A model generated the notes under the pieces. It did not search any database. It saw only the letters and a list, made by a program, of their open reading frames with translations, and was not told where the DNA came from. DNA of 64,000 nucleotides from Corynebacterium atrinae (lineage in GTDB: Bacteria > Actinomycetota > Actinomycetes > Mycobacteriales > Mycobacteriaceae): contig NZ_CP046977.1 in NCBI RefSeq assembly GCF_030408455.1, positions 930,001 through 994,000 on the forward strand. The letters are read 5' to 3'. Made by a program: the position numbers and the translations under genes. Positions 1 to 7,990 of the stretch are shown piece by piece (position 1 is the stretch's first letter; each line of letters opens with the position of its first letter).

Positions 1-4
1 AATT

Positions 5-1144
5 ATGTTTGCCACCAACGGAGCTGTTTTCGCTTCCGTTTTGCCGTGGTACCCGACGATTAAGACTCAGTGGGGGCTCAGCGATCTCGCTTTCGGCCTC
101 CTCGTCGCTGCCGTCGCCGTCGGTTCCCTCGGTTCCACCGTGTTGCCATCGTGGGCTGTGAATCGGTTCGGGCCGCGCAAGGTTGTCTTCTACGGCACCG
201 CCATTTTGGCGTTGTTGGTAGCGGCGATCGGCTGGATCCCCTCCGCCTGGCCCCTGGCGTTGGTCTTTGCCTGCTTTGGTCTCATGGACGCGGTGGTGGA
301 TGTCTCGCAGAACGTCGCAGGCGTGCGCGTTCAGGATCGGCTGGGTAAGTCCATCATTTCCTCCCTTCATGCCTTTTGGTCCTTGGGCGCGGTGGCAGGT
401 GGTGCGGCGGGCACCGCCGCAGCCGTGGCGGGCTTGGACATTCGGGTCCACCTGGGGATTGTCGCGGTCGTCGTGACGCTGTTTGCACTGTTGGCTACGT
501 GGCTCACCGGCCCTGTGCCGGCCCCGACGATGGACGACAGCTACGAGGGGGACGGCGGCGTCGATAAGCGAGTGTGGGCATCGCTCATGGTGGTGCTGCC
601 GATTGCCCTGGTGGCGCTGTCGGGCACGATGATGGAGGACTTGGCCAACAACTGGTCCGGGCTGGCGTCCGTGGAGCTGGCGGGCGGCTCGCTCGAGGCC
701 GCCGGGTTGGCCTTCACAGTCATGTTGGCTGCGCAGTGCATCGGACGTTTCACCGGAGATCTGCTGATTAATCGCTACGGGACCGTCGCCATCGCCCGCA
801 ACGGCGGCGTGCTCATCGGTATCGGCGGCGTCTTGGTTGTCCTCGCCACCGGCCCCGAGCTGCTGTTCCTGGGTCTGGCGTTCGCGGGCTTCGGCTGCGC
901 CACCCTCGTGCCCAGCGCCTTTGCCGCGGCCGCCCGCATCCCGGGGCTATCCCAAGGTGCCGGCGTCACCGCCGTGGGTTGGCTCATGCGCCTGGGCTTT
1001 TTGGGTACGAGCCCGCTCATCGGTGCCATCTCGACTGGGCTGAGCCTGCGGTGGGCATTCGGCCTGCTCATCGTCATTGGAGTGCTGGTTGCCTTCCTCG
1101 CCCCGGCGCTGCGAACTGGGTCCACGCCTGTCGCCAAGGCATAA
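5..1144 (+). CDS. MFS transporter (start may lie upstream of window)
   Basis: Integral membrane transporter of the major facilitator superfamily, about 11-12 hydrophobic segments over 379 residues. An MFS-type loop motif (NRFGPRK) follows the second segment near residue 53, and a central hydrophilic loop (around residues 165-190) separates the two halves. The YbjJ/fucose-permease-like subgroup is the closest I can suggest; the substrate is unknown. The visible ATG is only 4 bases into the window and the protein begins directly inside a first membrane helix, so the true start may be upstream and the N-terminus cut by the window edge. A lipoprotein gene follows 8 bp after the stop, so the two may be co-transcribed. 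Confidence 0.8.
   Translation: MFATNGAVFASVLPWYPTIKTQWGLSDLAFGLLVAAVAVGSLGSTVLPSWAVNRFGPRKVVFYGTAILALLVAAIGWIPSAWPLALVFACFGLMDAVVDVSQNVAGVRVQDRLGKSIISSLHAFWSLGAVAGGAAGTAAAVAGLDIRVHLGIVAVVVTLFALLATWLTGPVPAPTMDDSYEGDGGVDKRVWASLMVVLPIALVALSGTMMEDLANNWSGLASVELAGGSLEAAGLAFTVMLAAQCIGRFTGDLLINRYGTVAIARNGGVLIGIGGVLVVLATGPELLFLGLAFAGFGCATLVPSAFAAAARIPGLSQGAGVTAVGWLMRLGFLGTSPLIGAISTGLSLRWAFGLLIVIGVLVAFLAPALRTGSTPVAKA
557..569 (+). repeat. 13-mer GVCGTCGATAAGC, copy 1
   Basis: GGCGTCGATAAGC inside the MFS gene, read as Gly-Val-Asp-Lys. Confidence 0.7.
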
Positions 1145-1152
1145 TTGGCAGG

Positions 1153-2742
1153 GTGAAAAGCCGAATCCTCCTAAGTGTTGCCTGCGCGGCGGTGCTGAGT
1201 TCCTGTGTCGCCAACCCTGGCCCGCCACCGGTGGAGGAGCCGACGCCGACGCCAGAGCCCTCGGCAACTTCTAGTGCTCCGGCTACTCCCACTCGGGCGG
1301 AGGCGATTATTGATGTTGGCGTGGATCCGCTGCACAGCGGACTCAACCCGCACCTGATCTCGGACAAATCCTCTTTCGTGGAATCCCTGGCCAGCCTCGT
1401 CCTGCCGAGTGCCTTCCGCGATGGAGTCATGGACGCAGACGTTCTAAGCTCCGCGGAAGAGGTTCCTTCGGAGCGAGAAGGCGTGGCTCAATCGCTGCGT
1501 TATGTCATCGCTCCGGGGGCGCAGTGGTCGGACGGCACACCGATCACGGGCGCCGATTTCCGCTACATGTGGCACGGCATGAGTGATACTCCGGCCGTCG
1601 TCGATCCCGCTGGCTACCAGGCCATCACGGGCATGCGGGTCTCCGCCGATGGTCGAACAATCGACGTTGACCTGGGGACAAAGGTGGCCGAATGGCAGGA
1701 GCTGTTTGCCCACTTTTTACCCAGCCACCTGCTGCAGTCCGATGCCTCCGACTTCGAACGAGCGCTGGCGGACACCATCCCCGCCTCCGCTGGGCGGTAC
1801 ATGATCCGCAGCGTCGATCGCTCCCGCGGCATCATCACTATCAACCGCAATGATCGTTTCTGGGGCGCGAATCCCGCCAGCATCGACCTGGTCAACTTCC
1901 GGGAGGTGCGATCGGTGACTCAGGGCGCTGAGCAGCTCCGCAGCGGACAAATAGGTTTTCTGGATACTTACCCCGCTGAGACCTCCGTCGACGCCTACTC
2001 CATCATGGTGGGCACCCAGGTCCGCACGGTTGAACTGCAGCGCGAGCTCCGGTTGAGCCTGTCCACCACGTCAACAATGCTTGGTAGCGTCGCTGCCCGC
2101 GAGGAACTGCGTTCGCTTATCGACGTCCCCCTCATCGCCCGCATCGCCGCCGGACGGTCCTCCAACCTGCGCGTCCCCGCGAATCAGCCTGCGGCTGATC
2201 CATCTTTTACTCCCACGGTGCTGCAGTCATTGACCGCCGAGGAGCCCCTCCGGCTGGGGGTCAACGTTGGTGACGACGCCTCGGCCGCCGCCTCCCGCGC
2301 CATCGTCGAGCTGCTCGCTGCCCGCGGCGTGAAGGCGCAGGTTATCTCCACCGATCTCCCGGAGATCACGGGGATCTTGCTGCCCCGCGGGCGAGTCGAT
2401 GCAGTAATCACTTGGGAGAACACCGGTGGGAGTTCCACGGGTCTAGCAGGGGAGTGGCTCTGCCCCGAAGCGCCTTCCTCCCCGCGCGCCGCCAACCTCA
2501 GCGCCTACTGCACCCCGGAGAGTGACGCCTTAGCCAGGGACGTGCTGTCCGGCATGGTCGCTCCCGAGGATGCCGCTGAGGTGTTTAGGCTCATCAACGA
2601 GCGTGAGCACCTGACGATCCCGCTGTTGGGGGACACCCGAATGCAAGTACTCGGCGAGGGTATCGTTGGCCCCGACCCTGATCTCAATAACTGGACCTTG
2701 ACTGATGCGCTCTCGACGGTCCCAAGCTGGAGGAAATTGTGA
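1153..2742 (+). CDS. ABC-type peptide-binding lipoprotein (SBP family 5)
   Basis: Extracytoplasmic solute-binding lipoprotein, 529 residues, of the DppA/OppA-like family 5. The GTG at 1153 is chosen because it gives a short signal peptide ending in a lipobox (LSSC, Cys at about residue 18) followed by a Pro/Thr-rich linker; the longer in-frame ORF from 979 reads back through the MFS gene. The body has family features: a YVIAPGAQWSDGTPITGADF-type segment near residue 120 and a GRYMI…ITINRNDRFWG segment near 215. Its stop overlaps the GTG of mshB by 4 bp. No permease or ATPase genes for it are in the window, so its transport partners are elsewhere or it acts as an orphan receptor. Confidence 0.85.
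   Translation: MKSRILLSVACAAVLSSCVANPGPPPVEEPTPTPEPSATSSAPATPTRAEAIIDVGVDPLHSGLNPHLISDKSSFVESLASLVLPSAFRDGVMDADVLSSAEEVPSEREGVAQSLRYVIAPGAQWSDGTPITGADFRYMWHGMSDTPAVVDPAGYQAITGMRVSADGRTIDVDLGTKVAEWQELFAHFLPSHLLQSDASDFERALADTIPASAGRYMIRSVDRSRGIITINRNDRFWGANPASIDLVNFREVRSVTQGAEQLRSGQIGFLDTYPAETSVDAYSIMVGTQVRTVELQRELRLSLSTTSTMLGSVAAREELRSLIDVPLIARIAAGRSSNLRVPANQPAADPSFTPTVLQSLTAEEPLRLGVNVGDDASAAASRAIVELLAARGVKAQVISTDLPEITGILLPRGRVDAVITWENTGGSSTGLAGEWLCPEAPSSPRAANLSAYCTPESDALARDVLSGMVAPEDAAEVFRLINEREHLTIPLLGDTRMQVLGEGIVGPDPDLNNWTLTDALSTVPSWRKL
2115..2127 (-). repeat. 13-mer repeat, copy 2
   Basis: Minus-strand GACGTCGATAAGC inside the lipoprotein gene, read on the coding strand as Leu-Ile-Asp-Val. 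Confidence 0.7.
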
Positions 2743-3629
2743 GCTCCCGTGACCTGGTGGGTTTTCGTGTAGTTGCCGTCCACGCCCACCCCGACGATGA
2801 AGCCATTTCCACCGGCGGTGCACTGTTTCAACTGGCGCGACGCGGCGCCGACGTCACTGTAGTCACCTGCACGCTGGGTGAGGAAGGCGAGGTCATCGGA
2901 CCCACCTGGGCCAGATTGGTGGCCTCGGAGTCGGATCAGCTGGGTGGATTCCGGACAGCCGAATTGGCGGCCTCCCTGTCCATCCTCGGCGTACGCGGCA
3001 TCTATCTCGGCGGGGCCGGTCGCTTCCGCGATTCCGGCATGGTGGGCAGCCCCGCGCACGCTAACCTGCGCGCCTTCGTGAACTCCGGTTCTCTCGCGGT
3101 TGACCTGCTTGCCGAAGTATTCGATGACATTCGCCCACACCTCGTCATCACCTACGGTCCCGATGGCGGGTATGGCCACCCTGACCACATCCACGCCCAC
3201 GACATCACCCACGCGGCGGCCGCTCGCGTGGCCGTGCCACGCCTGTTGTGGGTGGTCAACTCCCTCGCCGCGACAGCGGCGGGGATTGACCGCATCGAAG
3301 AGATCCCCACGGGCTGGACCCGGCCGGATACTGCTTACCCGGAGAACCAGGGCGTCGATAAGCATGACTTAGTGGTCGAGCTCGACAGCTCCGACCTCCA
3401 CGCCAAACGCGAATCCATGCGCGCCCACGCCACCCAGGTGTGGATTGCCGACGGCTACGTCTCACACACCAACCCCCAGGCCGCCTGGGCCGTCGGACCC
3501 GACCCCGTGTTCGCCCTGTCCAACCTGCACGCCCAACCCATCCTGCGGCAAGAGTATTACCAGCTTGGTGCCGGAACTATCGACGGGCCGGGGCTCCTCG
3601 ACGGCCTCGATCGCGAGTGGCAAGGATGA
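2739..3629 (+). CDS. mshB: Mycothiol biosynthesis deacetylase MshB
   Basis: N-acetyl-1-D-myo-inosityl-2-amino-2-deoxy-alpha-D-glucopyranoside deacetylase, the zinc-dependent second stage of mycothiol synthesis in the cytoplasm. The 296-residue protein shows the family zinc motif AHPDDE near residue 15 and the second metal/active-site motif HPDHIHAHD near residue 147. Mycothiol is the actinobacterial thiol, so this supports the taxonomic call. GTG start, overlapping the preceding lipoprotein gene by 4 bp (GTGA) and the following membrane protein gene by 4 bp (ATGA), so translation is probably coupled along the set. Confidence 0.93.
   Translation: MSSRDLVGFRVVAVHAHPDDEAISTGGALFQLARRGADVTVVTCTLGEEGEVIGPTWARLVASESDQLGGFRTAELAASLSILGVRGIYLGGAGRFRDSGMVGSPAHANLRAFVNSGSLAVDLLAEVFDDIRPHLVITYGPDGGYGHPDHIHAHDITHAAAARVAVPRLLWVVNSLAATAAGIDRIEEIPTGWTRPDTAYPENQGVDKHDLVVELDSSDLHAKRESMRAHATQVWIADGYVSHTNPQAAWAVGPDPVFALSNLHAQPILRQEYYQLGAGTIDGPGLLDGLDREWQG
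3351..3363 (+). repeat. 13-mer repeat, copy 3
   Basis: GGCGTCGATAAGC inside mshB, read as Gly-Val-Asp-Lys. Confidence 0.7.
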
Positions 3630-4018
3630 ACGAACGTATCATCCGCACCGACTTCTCGCGGGGTGAAGTCATCTTCGGACTCGTGTGGCTATCAGTCGGC
3701 GCCCTTGTCTCGGTGCTGCTAGAAATTGTCTACCTCGGCACGTGGATTAGCCTGCCCGGCGGCGCGAAAGTCGCGTTCCCCTACACCATCGCCATCGCGT
3801 TTCTATTCAACATCGTGCTCACCCGCACCGCCCGCCTCTGGAGCTCCACCCCCGCCGTGGCACTCATCCCCCTGGTGGTCTGGTGCTTGGGATTTTTCGG
3901 TCTCATGCTCGGCGGCGGAGTCACCGGAGACCAACTCGTCATCAGCAGCATCCGCAGCGTCGCCCTGCTCGGCGCCGGGATCGCCGGAGGTATTTGGCCT
4001 CTGATACGAGGAAAGTGA
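3626..4018 (+). CDS. Small four-helix membrane protein
   Basis: Hypothetical 130-residue membrane protein with about four hydrophobic segments (around residues 14-35, 48-68, 76-98 and 108-126) and a short charged N-terminus. The ATG at 3626 is chosen because it overlaps the mshB stop (ATGA); the longer reading frame from 3440 only reads back through mshB. A gene of this kind between mshB and the ferredoxin gene is, as far as I recall, conserved in corynebacteria. Function is unknown. Confidence 0.8.
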   Translation: MNERIIRTDFSRGEVIFGLVWLSVGALVSVLLEIVYLGTWISLPGGAKVAFPYTIAIAFLFNIVLTRTARLWSSTPAVALIPLVVWCLGFFGLMLGGGVTGDQLVISSIRSVALLGAGIAGGIWPLIRGK

Positions 4019-4065
4019 CATACTGGGGGAAGATTTTCGCTAAAGCCCAGGAGTTTGCAAAAGAG

Positions 4066-4389
4066 ATGACATACACCATTGCGCAACCTTGCGTCGACGT
4101 TCTCGACCGCGCTTGTGTTGAAGAGTGCCCCGTGGACTGCATCTACGAAGGCAAACGGATGCTCTACATCCACCCCGACGAGTGCGTCGACTGCGGTGCC
4201 TGTGAGCCTGCCTGCCCGGTGGAGGCCATCTTTTATGAAGACGACGTCCCCGATGAGTGGCTCGAATACAACGATGCCAATGCCGCGTTTTTCGACGACC
4301 TCGGTTCCCCAGGCGGCGCCGCCAAGCTCGGCCCGCAGGACTTCGACGTCCCCATGATCGCCGCTCTTCCCCCGCAGAACCAGGAGTAA
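4066..4389 (+). CDS. fdxC: Seven-iron ferredoxin [3Fe-4S][4Fe-4S]
   Basis: Electron-transfer ferredoxin of 107 residues in the FdxA/FdxC family. N-terminal cysteines in C-x7-C-x3-CPVDC spacing (residues 9-21) and the following [12 protein letters not shown] motif (residues 40-51) are the ligands for one 3Fe-4S and one 4Fe-4S cluster. The ATG at 4066 matches the family N-terminus (MTYTIA…). Only 3 bp separate it from dapC downstream. This pairing of ferredoxin and dapC is common in actinobacteria; no direct functional link is implied by the sequence. Confidence 0.92.
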   Translation: MTYTIAQPCVDVLDRACVEECPVDCIYEGKRMLYIHPDECVDCGACEPACPVEAIFYEDDVPDEWLEYNDANAAFFDDLGSPGGAAKLGPQDFDVPMIAALPPQNQE

Positions 4390-4392
4390 AAC

Positions 4393-5499
4393 GTGGCTCG
4401 CACCCCGCTGGGAACCCGTCTGCCCGACTTCCCCTGGGACACCCTCGCGGACGCCAAACAGCGGGCATCCGAGCACCCAGACGGCATCGTCAACCTTTCC
4501 GTGGGTACCCCCGTCGACCCAGTCGCCCCGGGGATCCAGCTAGCACTCATGGATGCCGCAGCCGAACCCGGCTACCCGCAAACCGCCGGCACCGAGGAAC
4601 TACGCTCAGCGATTGTTTCGGCGTTGGAACGCCGCTATGGGATGACCGGGCTGACTACAACCTCCGTCCTTCCGGTCGTGGGGACTAAGGAAGCCATCGC
4701 GTGGCTTCCTACCTTGCTGGGCATCCGCGACTCACTGGTCGTCATCCCCGAAGTCGCCTACCCGACTTATGAGGTTGCCGCCTTGGTTGCGGCCAATCGA
4801 GTTCTGCGGGCAGATTCGCTCGTTGCTTTGGGGCCGGAGACTCCCGCGCTGCTGTTCCTCAACTCGCCTTCTAACCCCACTGGTAAAGTCCTCGGGGTTG
4901 ACCACCTGCGTAAAGTGGTGTCCTGGGCGCAAGAGCGCGGCGTCATCGTCGCCTCCGATGAGTGCTACTTAGGTCTGGGCTGGGATGATGAGGACGAGCC
5001 AGTCTCGATCCTCGACCCACGCGTCTGCGATGGAAACCACACCGGCCTGTTGGCCATTCACTCGCTATCCAAGACCTCTAACCTGGCGTCCTACCGCGCG
5101 GGATACCTCGCGGGCGACAGCGAGCTCATCGCCGAACTCCTCTCCGTGCGCAAGCACATGGGCCTCATGGTGCCCGGGCCCATCCAATCTGCCATGGTCG
5201 CCGCCCTAGCCGACGACGACCAAGAAGCAGCCCAGAAAAACCGCTACGCTTCGCGGCGGGCAAAACTCATGCGAGCCCTGCTGTCCGCAGGCTTTGAGAT
5301 CGCCGATTCCTCTGCTGGATTGTATTTATGGGCTACTAGGGGAGAGGACTGTCGCGCCACCGTCGACTGGTTCGCGTCACGCGGGATCCTCGTCGCACCC
5401 GGCGACTTCTACGGACCCGCCGGGCAACACTACGTTCGCGTCGCCCTCACCGGCACCGATGAGCGTATCGACGCCGCCGTCGCCCGGCTGGCAGCCTAA
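4393..5499 (+). CDS. dapC: Succinyldiaminopimelate transaminase
   Basis: Fold-type I PLP aminotransferase, 368 residues, converting N-succinyl-2-amino-6-ketopimelate to N-succinyl-LL-diaminopimelate in the succinylase branch of lysine/peptidoglycan synthesis. Visible features are the N-terminal LPDFPWDTL segment, NLSVGTP, the NSPSNPTGK motif (about residue 158), SDECYLGL and the PLP-lysine region HSLSKTSNL (about residue 224). GTG start 3 bp after the ferredoxin stop. The other DAP genes dapD and dapE lie within 9 kb, which supports this assignment over other class I aminotransferases. Confidence 0.92.
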   Translation: MARTPLGTRLPDFPWDTLADAKQRASEHPDGIVNLSVGTPVDPVAPGIQLALMDAAAEPGYPQTAGTEELRSAIVSALERRYGMTGLTTTSVLPVVGTKEAIAWLPTLLGIRDSLVVIPEVAYPTYEVAALVAANRVLRADSLVALGPETPALLFLNSPSNPTGKVLGVDHLRKVVSWAQERGVIVASDECYLGLGWDDEDEPVSILDPRVCDGNHTGLLAIHSLSKTSNLASYRAGYLAGDSELIAELLSVRKHMGLMVPGPIQSAMVAALADDDQEAAQKNRYASRRAKLMRALLSAGFEIADSSAGLYLWATRGEDCRATVDWFASRGILVAPGDFYGPAGQHYVRVALTGTDERIDAAVARLAA

Positions 5500-5515
5500 G
5501 GCTAGGTGCCTGAGT

Positions 5516-6394
5516 TTGGGCTCACAGTCGCGGGCCCCGATATCGGCGCGGGAGGGCATCTCGCCTCAGCGAGTGGTTCTCCGAGGCATCGTCCCTACCT
5601 CGCCAGAATTCTGGGCCGGCTCGGCGGGGGACTCACCCTTCACCTTCGGTGAGAAGCTGGTGCCCGGGACCTTGCTCGAGTGCCCACAGCCCGTCTGGTT
5701 CCACCCCGTCGTCCCGCCAGAACCGGATATTCCATTTGATCTGCGGGTCCTGTGGGAGAACCCGGACCTCATCGTGGTGGACAAGCCCGGATTTCTCCCC
5801 TCAACGAGCAACGGACGCATCATCCGCGAAACCGTTCAAACGCGACTTCGGTTGATGTACGACTCGGATGACATTGTTCCCCTTCATCGCCTAGACCGGC
5901 TGACCAGCGGAGTTCTCCTGTGCTCACGACGAGCAAAGACCCGAGGGTTGTACCAACGGATGTTCCAGGCCGGGCAAGTGCGAAAGACCTATCACGCACG
6001 GGTATCTAGTTCCGTGGACTTTGGTAGCGAGATTGAGGTGCGGGTTGATCTCTTGAAAGTGCCGGGGAGGCGAGCCGTGGAAGTGGTGTCGGATGGTCAG
6101 GGAGTGCCCACGCGGACGATAGTTCGGTCGGTTGCTTCGGAGCTTGGTTCGGGGCTTGTTGAAGTTGAACCTCTCACGGGGCACACCCATCAGATTCGGG
6201 CGGTGCTGAACCACCTTGGATGTCCGATCATCGGCGACGACACCTATCCCGTCGACCAAGGCCTGTCCCTGTACGATTTCTCGACCCCACTCCATCTTCG
6301 AGCATCCGAACTTCGCTTTGAGGACCCAATTTCTGGTGAGCAACGTGCCTTTCTTAGTTATTTTCCGCTTCCACCAGTAGGATTGAGTGGTTAA
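5516..6394 (+). CDS. RluA-family 23S rRNA/tRNA pseudouridine synthase
   Basis: RNA pseudouridine synthase of 292 residues. The catalytic-aspartate motif HRLDRLTSG is near residue 125 and the closing GHTHQIRAVLNHLGCPIIGD motif near 224, both typical of the RluA/RluC family; no S4 domain is evident. The TTG at 5516 is chosen because an AAGG-containing Shine-Dalgarno stretch lies just upstream and the family N-terminus (R-x-P-I-x-x-R-x-G) begins directly after it. The longer frame from 5294 overlaps dapC and is not credible. The target uridine cannot be told from sequence. Confidence 0.85.
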   Translation: MGSQSRAPISAREGISPQRVVLRGIVPTSPEFWAGSAGDSPFTFGEKLVPGTLLECPQPVWFHPVVPPEPDIPFDLRVLWENPDLIVVDKPGFLPSTSNGRIIRETVQTRLRLMYDSDDIVPLHRLDRLTSGVLLCSRRAKTRGLYQRMFQAGQVRKTYHARVSSSVDFGSEIEVRVDLLKVPGRRAVEVVSDGQGVPTRTIVRSVASELGSGLVEVEPLTGHTHQIRAVLNHLGCPIIGDDTYPVDQGLSLYDFSTPLHLRASELRFEDPISGEQRAFLSYFPLPPVGLSG

Positions 6395-6424
6395 TATCCG
6401 GTAAGAAGCGAGGGTAGGGCCGTA

Positions 6425-7003
6425 ATGGCGGAGCGAAGCGGTTTGAGCGAACGGTTTTCCACTACGTTCCGACAATTCATCATGTTCGGGATCGTCGGCG
6501 GCTCGGGCACTGTGGTCAACCTGCTCGTGGTCTACCTGACCAAGAAGATCAGCGGCTGGGGCTGGGGCATCTCCGAACACGATGCGTTTCTCAACCTGCT
6601 GGGATCAAGCTTCCACATTCGCTGGTACCACGTCTTCGCCACGATCGCCTTCCTCGTGGCCAACACCTGGAACTACCAGCTGAACCGCAGTTGGACCTTC
6701 CGGGGCTATCCTCGCCGCAGTTGGTGGCGTGGATTCTTCCCCTTCCTATTGACCGGAATTGGCGCGTTTGTGGTCAGCCAGATCGTCCTGACTCTGCTGA
6801 TGAACCCAACCTCGCCCCTCACTCTGCCCGTTGACATCTTCGACGACTCCACGGGCCTGCGAACCAAGTTCTACTGGGCCTCCGCAATCTCCATCATTGT
6901 GGCAATGCCGGTGAATTTTATGATTAACAAACTGTGGGCGTTCAGGGGCTCCAGTAAGAAGGCAGAAATCGTGGTTGAGCAGGAACCGGTAGCTCAAGCT
7001 TAG
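6425..7003 (+). CDS. GtrA-family membrane protein
   Basis: Four-helix membrane protein of 192 residues in the GtrA family, whose members flip or assist polyprenyl-phosphate-linked sugars for cell-wall polysaccharide modification. The first helix carries the FxxFGIVGGSGTVVNLLVV-type motif, and each half ends in the NxxLNRxWTFRG / NFMINKLWAFRG signature (about residues 83 and 172). Charged C-terminal tail. It overlaps the convergent gene on the other strand by 4 bp at the stop codons. Confidence 0.88.
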   Translation: MAERSGLSERFSTTFRQFIMFGIVGGSGTVVNLLVVYLTKKISGWGWGISEHDAFLNLLGSSFHIRWYHVFATIAFLVANTWNYQLNRSWTFRGYPRRSWWRGFFPFLLTGIGAFVVSQIVLTLLMNPTSPLTLPVDIFDDSTGLRTKFYWASAISIIVAMPVNFMINKLWAFRGSSKKAEIVVEQEPVAQA

Positions 7004-7485
7004 GTATCTTCCGCCTCTGCATCGTCGTTCAGACGCTGAATATCCTTCCTCCGCTGGCGTGCTGGGATGCGAGAGGCAAGGAAAACTGCCGCGAGCAGGC
7101 CGAGGATTGCCCCAACGGCGGCACCTACGGTGAAAGCCAAAGAAGATCCAAACCCCTTAACGGCAATGCCGGCCAGCCAAATAACGATGATAAAGATGAG
7201 TGCTATCCAGTCGATTCGGGAAAGGGGAACAGGTCGCGGTGCAGGCACCGACTTGCGGAGCCACGCCAAGCCAATCCATGATGCGACGAGGGGCGCAGGA
7301 AAGATGAGGGCTGTCCATAGTGTGTCAAGCCCGTCGAGGACCCAAGCCAACATTGCCGCGGTGACAAGGATTGCCCAAGACATCCATTTCACAGTGACAG
7401 TCGATGATTTGTGCAGCATCTGCCGTTCGAATTCGTCATCGACGGATGCGTCCGCTTGGGCAATGATGTCGTCTGAATAGCTCAC
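7000..7485 (-). CDS. Small membrane protein paired with XRE regulator
   Basis: Hypothetical 161-residue membrane protein: soluble N-terminal 35 residues rich in acidic residues, then about four hydrophobic segments and a basic/acidic C-terminal tail. The GTG at 7485 is chosen because it starts one base after the stop of the upstream regulator gene and has a CAGGAAGG ribosome-binding stretch; the longer frame to 7593 runs out of phase through the regulator. Such regulator/membrane-protein pairs are common in actinobacteria and firmicutes, but I cannot name a function. Confidence 0.75.
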   Translation of the reverse strand: MSYSDDIIAQADASVDDEFERQMLHKSSTVTVKWMSWAILVTAAMLAWVLDGLDTLWTALIFPAPLVASWIGLAWLRKSVPAPRPVPLSRIDWIALIFIIVIWLAGIAVKGFGSSLAFTVGAAVGAILGLLAAVFLASRIPARQRRKDIQRLNDDAEAEDT

Positions 7486-7486
7486 G

Positions 7487-7705
7487 CTATTTGCCTTCCT
7501 GTTCTTCGCCGAAGATTTCTTCGACGGTGTGGTTGAGCACTTTGCAGATGGAAAGTGCGAGGTGGACTGAGGGAGAGTAGTTACCCCGCTCAATGTTGGC
7601 GATGGTCTGTCGTGATACTCCGACCTTCTCGGCCAGTTCCGCCTGGCTTAGCTCGTGCCAGCGGCGGTACTTGCGGACCATGTTCTGCTGGTCTTGATCG
7701 CTCAT
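7487..7705 (-). CDS. XRE-family transcriptional regulator
   Basis: Small Cro/C1-type DNA-binding protein of 72 residues, made almost entirely of one helix-turn-helix: ELSQAELAEKVGVSRQTIANIERG around residues 18-41, then SPSVHLALSICKVLNHTVEEIF. It resembles the YozG/YgzD type. The ATG at 7705 is preferred over an in-frame upstream extension to 7831; an internal Met (residue 9) is also possible. Its transcription unit continues into the adjacent membrane protein gene with one base between. Inverted and direct repeats upstream (7768-7801) suggest autoregulation. Confidence 0.85.
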   Translation of the reverse strand: MSDQDQQNMVRKYRRWHELSQAELAEKVGVSRQTIANIERGNYSPSVHLALSICKVLNHTVEEIFGEEQEGK

Positions 7706-7767
7706 GGTGTCGAGCTCCTGAGTGGGTGGTTGCGGTAGAGGGGTCACGAGGGCAATTTTTGGAAGGC

Positions 7768-7801
7768 CATGTACCTCCTGGTCGACTATGTTGACTACAT
7801 G
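7768..7801. promoter_or_regulatory. Inverted/direct repeat upstream of XRE gene
   Basis: CATGTA (7768-7773) is mirrored by TACATG (7796-7801), and GACTATGTT/GACTACATG form a direct repeat inside the right arm. It lies 63 bp upstream of the regulator start, a sensible place for an autoregulatory operator. The assignment is inference. Confidence 0.35.
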
Positions 7802-7921
7802 CTGAATCCTTCTTCCTAAGGTGCATGTCAAGGATAGTTTACAACATCATCGGAAAAATGGGCATAGAGTAAAAGTTCTAACACGTTTGGGGGTGATCGA
7901 ACAACTATTCGGCCATTGGCC

Positions 7922-7949
7922 TTGACTGCGCTTGGAACGGTGTTATTGT
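7922..7949 (+). promoter_or_regulatory. Sigma-A type promoter of the HNH gene
   Basis: TTGACT (7922-7927), 16 bp, TATTGT (7944-7949). It predicts a roughly 35-nt leader before the ATG at 7991, which is preceded by a GGAGGGGA ribosome-binding site at 7980-7987. Confidence 0.5.
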
Positions 7950-7990
7950 CGAAAGTGTAAGCGATGAAATCGGGGGGATTGGAGGGGAAG

